From Paenibacillus marchantiophytorum (GTDB taxonomy: Bacteria; Bacillota; Bacilli; Paenibacillales; NBRC-103111): 64,000 nucleotides of DNA. The stretch is taken from positions 1 through 64,000 of the forward strand of contig NZ_BMHE01000035.1 in the NCBI RefSeq assembly GCF_014640555.1. Reading direction: 5' to 3'. The notes under the pieces are model-generated. The model was not told the origin of the DNA and made no database searches. It saw only the letters and a list, made by a program, of their open reading frames with translations. A program made the position numbers and the translations under genes. Of this stretch, positions 58,332 through 64,000 are shown piece by piece. Position 1 is the first letter of the stretch. Each line of letters begins with the position of its first letter.

Positions 58332-58508
58332 ATGCGTATTCAAGTTCAACTGGCAATTGCCGGAGAAATGGTTAAACAGGACGTTCTGGAGATCGCTGAA
58401 CACAAACTGGGTGAGATGACTGATGAAGAAATCGAAAGCGCGATAGAGATTAATATTCGAACATGGATGGATCGTATGGTACAGGTGGAATGGGAAGTTA
58501 TTGATTGA
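58332..58508 (+). CDS. 58-residue acidic protein of unknown function
   Basis: MRIQVQLAIAGEMVKQDVLE and a mostly helical, Glu-rich remainder ending in WMDRMVQVEWEVID. AGAGGGAA precedes the ATG. It diverges from the basic 73-residue gene, about 140 bases away. Not recognised. Confidence 0.65.
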   Translation: MRIQVQLAIAGEMVKQDVLEIAEHKLGEMTDEEIESAIEINIRTWMDRMVQVEWEVID

Positions 58509-58603
58509 TCGGTATTCAATGCTTGCCAATCGATTGGCAATTTATACATAGAATTTCGTGGCAACGGATACAATAGGTTCATTATCAGACGAAGGGAAAG
58601 TCG

Positions 58604-59767
58604 GTGTCTGTCATGAATTGGTCCTCGTTGTCATTGTTTACGACCAAACCGATGCCGCTTTGCAAAGGAAAGGTAAGTGTTGGGGCGGTCACCAAGATAT
58701 TGCTCCGAGATTTGCCTCTTGGGAGAGTGGTCGTTCTCCAGCATCGCGATTTGGATGAAGTGGTTGCGCAAGAGCTTATTGATCGCAAGGTAAAAGCTGT
58801 TATTAATTGTGAAACGACGATGAGCGGTACTTATCCCACACAAGGGCCCCTGATGCTGCTCCAACAACAAATTCCTATCCTGGAAGTGGATATTTCAACC
58901 TTTGAAGATTTTCTGCCTAATTCTGAGATTACGATTTATGAAAATGAGCTTCGTTTCAGTGATCGACACGCTGCCTGCACCTTATTTACAAGGGAAAAAT
59001 GGCTTGACTTGCAGCAGCAGGCGAACGCTCGAACGGATACACTGATGGAACAATTCATTGAAAACTCACTGACCTATGCGCTGCGGGAAAAGGATGCGGT
59101 TATGGAGCCGCTCCCCCCATTGACGCTGCGAACGGAGATGGTACATCAACATGTACTTGTCGTTTCCAGAGGAAGGGGATACAAAAAGGACTTGTCTGCG
59201 GCCAAAGCTTTTATCGCCGATGTGAAGCCGGTTCTGATCGGGGTTGATGGCGGTGCTGACGCGCTGCTTGAATGCGGGTATCTCCCTGATCTTATTGTAG
59301 GGGATATGGACAGCGTGACAGACAGGGCGCTCACCTGCGGTGCAGAACTAATCGTTCATGCGTATCCGGATGGCAGAGCTCCGGGACTGGTTCGTACGGA
59401 CGCATTAGGGTTGTTTGCTCATGCGTTGCCCTGTTTTGGGACAAGCGAGGACTTTGCGCTATTATTAGCCAATGAACAAGGCGCAGAATGGCTGGTAACT
59501 GTGGGAGCCCATACCCATATGATTGATTTTCTGGAAAAAGGCAGAGCAGGCATGGGAAGCACACTGTTGGTTAGGATGAAAATCGGAGCCAGATTAGTGG
59601 ATATCAAGAGCATTGGCGCGCTCTATAAGCCAAGCTTTTTTTGGAAGAGAGAAGCCGTGATGACGATTGTTCTTTCTCTCTTCTTCATTGGTCTAGGACT
59701 CTTTCAGATGCACTGGATACTTAGGCGAGCTGCCCATGTTGTATGGAGACTAGGGGGCGGATCATGA
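58604..59767 (+). CDS. steA: Putative cytokinetic ring protein SteA
   Basis: 387 residues. The N-terminal part (GAVTKILLRDLPLGRVVVLQ; ELIDRKVKAVINCETTMSGTYP) and the thiamine-pyrophosphokinase-like catalytic-fold middle (VLIGVDGGADALLECGYLPDLIVGDMDSV) match SteA, first described in Corynebacterium with SteB at the division ring. One C-terminal membrane helix (MTIVLSLFFIGLGLFQMHWIL, trimmed here) anchors it. GTG start with GAAGGGAAAG. Overlaps the glycosyltransferase gene by 4 bases, suggesting a division-linked envelope role. Confidence 0.85.
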   Translation: MSVMNWSSLSLFTTKPMPLCKGKVSVGAVTKILLRDLPLGRVVVLQHRDLDEVVAQELIDRKVKAVINCETTMSGTYPTQGPLMLLQQQIPILEVDISTFEDFLPNSEITIYENELRFSDRHAACTLFTREKWLDLQQQANARTDTLMEQFIENSLTYALREKDAVMEPLPPLTLRTEMVHQHVLVVSRGRGYKKDLSAAKAFIADVKPVLIGVDGGADALLECGYLPDLIVGDMDSVTDRALTCGAELIVHAYPDGRAPGLVRTDALGLFAHALPCFGTSEDFALLLANEQGAEWLVTVGAHTHMIDFLEKGRAGMGSTLLVRMKIGARLVDIKSIGALYKPSFFWKREAVMTIVLSLFFIGLGLFQMHWILRRAAHVVWRLGGGS

Positions 59768-60495
59768 AGCCCGATGTTTCGGTGATCATTCCAGCTTGGA
59801 ATGAGGCGGGTACCATTGAGCAGACGCTGTGTCATTTTCAGGCACAAGCCGCGCACAGATGGAAGGAAATACTAAGCTTTGAGATCATCGTGGTGGATGA
59901 TGGCAGTCGAGACAACACCTATCAGGCAGCTTGGCCATGGGTCGACAAGATGGTTAGGCACAGGCGGCGCCGCGGGAAAGGAGCGGCGCTGCAATCAGGG
60001 GTGGCCGAGGCGCGCGGCGAGCTGCTGCTCTTCCTGGACGCCGACCTGCAGGCCACCGCGGGGGAGGCGCTTGTCCTCATCGAGCCGCTGCTGCGGCGCG
60101 AAGCGGACATGGCGATTGCGAAGCTGCCGCCGTCCGGCGTCAAAGCGGGCTTCGGCTTGGTGAAGGGCTTGGCTCGCCGCGGCATCCGCAGGCTGAGCGG
60201 CTATGAGACGGAGGCTCCCTTGTCCGGACAGCGCGCGGTGCGCGCGGACCGGCTCCGGGAGCTGCGGAACTTCGCACGCGGCTTCGGTGTGGAAGTCGCG
60301 CTGACGATCGATGCGGCATGCAGCGGCATGCGCATCGTGGAGCTTGACGTGCCGATCACGCACCGTGAAACGGGGCGGGATTGGCACGGTTTCCTTCACC
60401 GCGGCAGACAATTCGCCGCAGTAGGGTTCACGCTGCTGAGCCGCTGGAAGGAGAGGAAGCGGACATGGGTTTCATCGGATCGTTCCTCGATCTGA
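59764..60495 (+). CDS. GT2-family glycosyltransferase
   Basis: DPM1/GT2-type enzyme: VSVIIPAWNEAGTIEQTLCH at the start, IIVVDDGSRDNT for nucleotide binding, and the metal motif LLFLDADLQA (DXD-like). No C-terminal membrane helices, so it probably works at the cytoplasmic face with a lipid-linked or polyprenyl acceptor. 243 residues; start at the ATG overlapping the steA stop. Bases 59960-60330 are strongly GC-rich, unlike steA. Overlaps the next gene by 31 bases. Confidence 0.88.
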   Translation: MKPDVSVIIPAWNEAGTIEQTLCHFQAQAAHRWKEILSFEIIVVDDGSRDNTYQAAWPWVDKMVRHRRRRGKGAALQSGVAEARGELLLFLDADLQATAGEALVLIEPLLRREADMAIAKLPPSGVKAGFGLVKGLARRGIRRLSGYETEAPLSGQRAVRADRLRELRNFARGFGVEVALTIDAACSGMRIVELDVPITHRETGRDWHGFLHRGRQFAAVGFTLLSRWKERKRTWVSSDRSSI

Positions 60496-61316
60496 TTGTA
60501 CTGGCTGGTGCAGCGTGGTGGCTGCTGCCTCATGTCCACCGGTTTCTGGAGGCTCATCAGCAAGTGGAGTTGAATTATGCGGGTCAATCTATCCCGCGCG
60601 GCTTTGGCATTGTGCTATGGCTGCTTCTGTGGCTTCAGGAGCTTATGCTGCAGTTTGCTCATGTGAGTTCGCTGGAAACATATCATCGGGTGTACCTGCT
60701 TGCCGCCACGGTCATTTTCTTGATCGGATGGACAGACGATCTTATCGGCAGCAAGGCGATTAAAGGTTTCAGCGGCCATTATCGTTACTGGCTAGATACG
60801 AAAACGATGTCGATGGGCGCCGTCAAAGCAGTTGGAACACTGCTGGCGGCGGTTTGGTTGACGGCATCTTATGGCAGTGAAAAAACCCCCATCTGGGAGA
60901 CGGGGGTAGGGATCTTGCTGCTCGTATTGATGACGAATACGCTAAACTTGCTTGATGTGCGTCCAGGCCGCTCGTTAAAAGTGTACGTTGCCATGACTTT
61001 CTTAATTGGGGTAATCGGGCTGATCTATTGGCATTTGCCCGCAGCGGAGTTCGTACCCATCCTGCCAGTCTGTATAGGAGCTGTATGTTTATATAAGCTT
61101 GATATCGGCGGTCGAGGCATGCTGGGTGACGCTGGAGCTAACCTGCTAGGTTTTACGCTCGGCTACGAGGTGATGATCACTTTTCCTTGGTGGGTGCAAG
61201 CGCTTATTATCGTAGGACTGCTCTTGCTGCATAAACTAGCTGAAGTAAGTTCGCTTACACGAATGATTGAACGAAACCGATTGTTGAATTGGTTAGACCG
61301 TTTAGGCCGAACTTGA
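60465..61316 (+). CDS. MraY/WecA-like membrane glycosyl-phosphotransferase (GT4)
   Basis: 283 residues, mostly hydrophobic with about nine helices. NYAGQSIPRGFGI near the N-terminus, the Asp-Asp motif IGWTDDLIGSKAIKGFSGHY, NTLNLLDVRPGRSLK in place of the usual NXXNXXDG, and GGRGMLGDAGANLLG late in the protein resemble the polyprenyl-phosphate N-acetylhexosamine-1-phosphate transferase family. It should transfer a sugar-phosphate onto undecaprenyl phosphate. AAGGAGAGG decides the ATG start. The divergent NLLD motif may mean a different donor. Confidence 0.87.
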   Translation: MGFIGSFLDLIVLAGAAWWLLPHVHRFLEAHQQVELNYAGQSIPRGFGIVLWLLLWLQELMLQFAHVSSLETYHRVYLLAATVIFLIGWTDDLIGSKAIKGFSGHYRYWLDTKTMSMGAVKAVGTLLAAVWLTASYGSEKTPIWETGVGILLLVLMTNTLNLLDVRPGRSLKVYVAMTFLIGVIGLIYWHLPAAEFVPILPVCIGAVCLYKLDIGGRGMLGDAGANLLGFTLGYEVMITFPWWVQALIIVGLLLLHKLAEVSSLTRMIERNRLLNWLDRLGRT

Positions 61317-61325
61317 AGGATCGGT

Positions 61326-61583
61326 CTATTTACGACGTTTTGGCTTAAAACGCGGCGCCAGATAGTTGCGTTTGCGATCACGAAAGAAGGTCCATCCGCC
61401 TATGAAAGCCACACCTAATAGAAATAAAATAAGGCCCAGAATGAATTTCCCCCATAGGAGATGACCATCTGGATCAAATTGGGCGAAGAAGGCATCCTTC
61501 ATGGCCAAAAATCCATAAGTGGCGGTTAGACCCGGAATAACAAGAAGTAAAATGGCGATGAATCGGTAAAATGGGGCTCTCAT
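61326..61583 (-). CDS. yqzF: DUF2627 membrane protein YqzF
   Basis: 85 residues with two membrane helices (FYRFIAILLLVIPGLTATYG and GKFILGLILFLLGVAFIGGW) and a basic C-terminal tail (FRDRKRNYLAPRFKPKRRK). It matches DUF2627/YqzF, which is found near the bkd genes in B. subtilis, as here. Function unknown. Convergent with the GT4 gene with 9 bases between. Confidence 0.85.
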   Translation of the reverse strand: MRAPFYRFIAILLLVIPGLTATYGFLAMKDAFFAQFDPDGHLLWGKFILGLILFLLGVAFIGGWTFFRDRKRNYLAPRFKPKRRK

Positions 61584-61754
61584 AGCTGCTCCTTACTGTT
61601 TGGTCTCATGTTTTTTCTATCATCATACTCTGAATCTGTTAGTGTGTCTAATTCACAAATAAGACTATGATTTCGCAGTCAAAAAAGGGTAATATAATAG
61701 AGACTAACGTATACATATGAGGAAAGTGAATGTTTAATAGGGAGGAAATTTGGA

Positions 61755-63179
61755 ATGAGTGAACATAGATATGATGTTGTTGTACTAGGTGGAGGGATAG
61801 GAGGATACACCGCGGCAATTAGGGCTGCACAACTTGGGAAGACGGTTGCCGTTGTGGAACGTGAGAAGCTTGGAGGCACATGTTTGCATCAAGGCTGCAT
61901 ACCGAGCAAAGCGCTGCTTCGCAGTGCAGAAGTGTTCGCAACGATGCAAAAAAGCGAGGAATACGGGATCACAGCTGAGTCAGTTGAACTCAAATTTGAT
62001 CTTGTTTTGGCGCGCAAAGAGCGGATTGTGGATCAGCTTCATCAGGGTCTGCAATTTTTAATGAAGAAAAATAAAATTACCGTACATGCCGGCAATGGCC
62101 GGATTATTGGCCCTTCGATATTTTCTCCGCGCAGCGGGGCTGTTTCAGTGGAGAAGGAAGATGGCGATATTGAAACCCTGCTTTCCAGCAATTTGATTAT
62201 TGCCACTGGTTCGAGACCCAGAAGCTTACCAGGTCTTACGATTGACGGGACCCATATTCTGACGAGCGAAGATGCTTTGCGAATGGAAGAACTGCCCAAA
62301 TCGATTATTATCGTTGGCGGAGGCGTCATTGGCGTAGAATGGGCGTCCATGCTGCATGATTTTGGCGTTAAGGTCACGATTGTTGAGCTGGATAAGCGGT
62401 TGGTTGCCTTGGAAGATGCGGATATTTCCAAGGAACTGGAACGGTTGTTTAAGAAGCGGGGCATTAACCTTGTAACGGGTGCTAAAGTCATTGCGGAATC
62501 GGTCAAGATTGAAGCTGGATCGGTTACCCTGCAAGCGGACAAGCAAGGTGAAATCGTTGAACTGAAAGCAGATAAAGTGCTTGTATCTGTAGGACGTATG
62601 GCGAATGTTGAGGGGATTGGACTAGAGAATACGGATATTAAAATCGATAAAGGTGTTATTCGAGTGAACTCTTTTATGCAAACTTCGGAGTCGCACATTT
62701 ATGCGGTGGGAGATGTAATTGGCGGACTTATGTTAGCGCACATGGCTGGCCATGAAGGGATTTTGGCTGCTGAGCATATTGCCGGCCAAACACCTCATGA
62801 ACTCCAAACGCATCTCGTTTCTAAATGTACCTATACAAGACCAGAGATTGCGAATGTTGGCTGGACGCAGCAGCAAGCCATCGATTTAGGGCACAAAGTG
62901 AAAGTTGGCAAATTCAGCTTCAAAGCGATAGGGAAAGCGCTGGTCTACGGCGATACGGATGGTTTCGTGAAGGTCATTGCCGATAGCGAAACGAATGATA
63001 TTCTGGGTGTGCACATGATTGGGCCGAGTGTGACCAACAGTATTACGGAAGCGGCTCTTGCCCAAGTGCTGAATGCTACGCCATGGGAAGTCGGACAAAC
63101 GATTCATCCGCACCCAACATTGTCGGAAGCGCTGGGCGAAGCGATGCTAGCCGTGGATGGGATTGCAATTAGCGGATAA
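61755..63179 (+). CDS. lpdV: Dihydrolipoyl dehydrogenase of branched-chain 2-oxoacid dehydrogenase
   Basis: E3 subunit reoxidising lipoamide. FAD site VVLGGGIGGYTAAIRAAQLG, redox pair CLHQGC (about residues 41-46), NAD site IIIVGGGVIGVEWASM, and the C-terminal HPHPTLSE with the catalytic His. 474 residues. A perfect TATAAT lies at 61693-61698 but its -35 is weak. Because bkdAA follows, it belongs to the branched-chain complex that supplies iso- and anteiso-fatty-acid primers. Confidence 0.93.
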   Translation: MSEHRYDVVVLGGGIGGYTAAIRAAQLGKTVAVVEREKLGGTCLHQGCIPSKALLRSAEVFATMQKSEEYGITAESVELKFDLVLARKERIVDQLHQGLQFLMKKNKITVHAGNGRIIGPSIFSPRSGAVSVEKEDGDIETLLSSNLIIATGSRPRSLPGLTIDGTHILTSEDALRMEELPKSIIIVGGGVIGVEWASMLHDFGVKVTIVELDKRLVALEDADISKELERLFKKRGINLVTGAKVIAESVKIEAGSVTLQADKQGEIVELKADKVLVSVGRMANVEGIGLENTDIKIDKGVIRVNSFMQTSESHIYAVGDVIGGLMLAHMAGHEGILAAEHIAGQTPHELQTHLVSKCTYTRPEIANVGWTQQQAIDLGHKVKVGKFSFKAIGKALVYGDTDGFVKVIADSETNDILGVHMIGPSVTNSITEAALAQVLNATPWEVGQTIHPHPTLSEALGEAMLAVDGIAISG

Positions 63180-63182
63180 AAA

Positions 63183-63211
63183 TTGTAATCATAAACGTTT
63201 GCGTTTATAAT
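63183..63211 (+). promoter_or_regulatory. Promoter between lpdV and bkdAA with embedded inverted repeat
   Basis: TTGTAA (63183-63188) and TATAAT (63206-63211) with a 17-base spacer. The spacer carries the inverted repeat ATAAACG-TTTG-CGTTTAT (63191-63208), which would place a dimeric regulator between the two boxes. Confidence 0.65.
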
Positions 63212-63283
63212 AAGCTTATAGAGTCAAGTCTTAGGACCAGGTATTAAGTTCTGAGGCTAAAATTTATTAAGGAGGCCAACTCC

Positions 63284-64000
63284 ATGTCCGTTAGTCAACT
63301 TTATAAGCATCAACAATTAGATTTATCAGACGATGAAGCCATTCGTATGTATAAAGTGATGAACCTTGCTCAGAAATATGATGAGCGAGCTTTTATGCTG
63401 CAGCGTGCAGGCAAAATTCCTTTTCATGTCTCTGGAATGGGACAATATGCAGGACAGGTAGGGATGGCTTTTGCCATGCAAGCCCAGAAGGACTATTTCC
63501 TGCCTTACTATCGTGATTATGCTTTCGTTCTTGCCGTAGGTATGACGGTGAAAGATTTAATGCTGGCTGTTTTCTGCAAAGCGGAAGATGTGAACAGCGG
63601 CGGCCGTCAAATGGCCGGACATTTCGGCGATAAGAAAAATCATATCGTAACGGGGTCCTCCCCTGTGACGACGCAAGTGCCGCACGCCGCGGGTATCGCG
63701 CTGGCAGCAAAAATGAAAAAACAAGATTTCGCAACGTTCGTTTCTTTCGGGGAAGGCTCCAGCAATCAGGGGGATTTCCATGAAGGCTGTAATTTTGCAG
63801 GTGTGCACAAGCTGCCTGTCATTTTCGTTTGCGAAAATAATCAATATGCTATTTCGGTTCCGCTGCATAAGCAAATGGCCGGCAAAATTTCTGATCGTGC
63901 GCTAGGCTATGGTTTCCCAGGGGTGCAGGTGGATGGCAGCGATGTGCTTGAAATGTATCGGGTTACCAAAGAAGCCAGAGAACGAGCGGTTCGCGGCGAA
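63284..64000 (+). CDS. bkdAA: Branched-chain 2-oxoacid dehydrogenase E1 alpha subunit (3' end outside window)
   Basis: 239 codons are present; the gene runs off the right edge. The ThDP-dependent E1 alpha features KIPFHVSGMGQYAGQVGMAF, FLPYYRDYAFVL, GGRQMAGHFG, SSPVTTQVPHAAGIALA and the ThDP motif GEGSSNQGDFHEGCNFAGV to CENNQYAISVP are intact. Decarboxylates the 2-oxoacids of Val, Leu and Ile. AGGAGG precedes the ATG. bkdAB and bkdB are expected downstream. Confidence 0.94.
   Translation, partial: MSVSQLYKHQQLDLSDDEAIRMYKVMNLAQKYDERAFMLQRAGKIPFHVSGMGQYAGQVGMAFAMQAQKDYFLPYYRDYAFVLAVGMTVKDLMLAVFCKAEDVNSGGRQMAGHFGDKKNHIVTGSSPVTTQVPHAAGIALAAKMKKQDFATFVSFGEGSSNQGDFHEGCNFAGVHKLPVIFVCENNQYAISVPLHKQMAGKISDRALGYGFPGVQVDGSDVLEMYRVTKEARERAVRGE

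Overview
The window reads as chromosomal DNA of an endospore-forming Gram-positive bacterium, most probably a Paenibacillus or close relative (inference). The evidence is: an intact spoIIIAA-AH operon; spoIVB next to spo0A; spore photoproduct lyase; two YjcZ-type sporulation miniproteins; A/G-rich ribosome binding sites with frequent GTG and TTG starts; and long stretches of Bacillus subtilis gene order (yqhQ-yqhR-aroQ-pepQ-efp, then spoIIIA-accBC-asp23/amaP-nusB-folD-xseAB-ispA-dxs-tlyA-argR-recN-spoIVB-spo0A). No rRNA, tRNA, CRISPR array, prophage or intact insertion sequence was found.

Layout. 1-2000: an eroded left edge with a collapsed GH42 beta-galactosidase remnant, repeat-rich spacer, a MITE-like inverted repeat, an orphan IS1595-type zinc-ribbon protein, and yidD. 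2000-4800: a T-box-controlled methionyl-tRNA synthetase and a small lipoprotein. 4800-8140: a zinc uptake operon (znuACB) behind a Zur-like operator, followed by ccdA. 8150-12740: splB, mntR, a patatin-like lipase and the yqhQ/yqhR membrane genes. 12740-16320: aroQ-pepQ-efp and a lysine-type aspartokinase with an internal start for a beta subunit. 16320-18400: a minus-strand DUF441 gene and the sulfolactate genes comA-comB. 18490-24670: yqhV and spoIIIAA-AH, which encode the mother-cell half of the forespore feeding channel. 24740-35070: fatty-acid, stress-envelope, RNA, folate, DNA-repair and isoprenoid genes in tight operons. 35200-39980: argR, recN, spoIVB and spo0A, the last with a classic double promoter carrying three 0A boxes.

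39980-46080 is the most accessory-looking stretch: a degraded spacer, a DinB gene, several proteins under 40 residues, two YjcZ paralogues, a small XRE regulator, an MBL-fold/SRPBCC pair, an unknown membrane protein and a guanylate-kinase-like protein. 46140-56990 is a cobalamin-riboswitch-controlled anaerobic corrin-ring operon (cbiH60-X-J-C-D-ET-L-F-G-A) with overlapping genes. It includes the fused Fe-S ring-contraction enzyme CbiH60 and a CbiX with a long His/Asp tail. 56990-58600 holds a Paenibacillus-style repeat cluster and four small unknown genes. 58600-61320 is a translationally coupled steA / GT2 / MraY-like cassette that probably acts in division or envelope polymer synthesis. 61320-64000 holds yqzF and the start of a branched-chain 2-oxoacid dehydrogenase operon (lpdV-bkdAA, cut by the right edge).

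No clearly new multi-gene system is visible. The points most worth following are: the repeated pre-RBS hairpin and motif family at accC, nusB, folD and asp23; the orphan zinc-ribbon protein with its own strong promoter; the steA/GT2/GT4 cassette; the miniprotein cluster at 41-43 kb; and the GC-rich patches inside otherwise AT-richer genes. All functional calls rest on reading motifs and gene order by eye; no database search was run.
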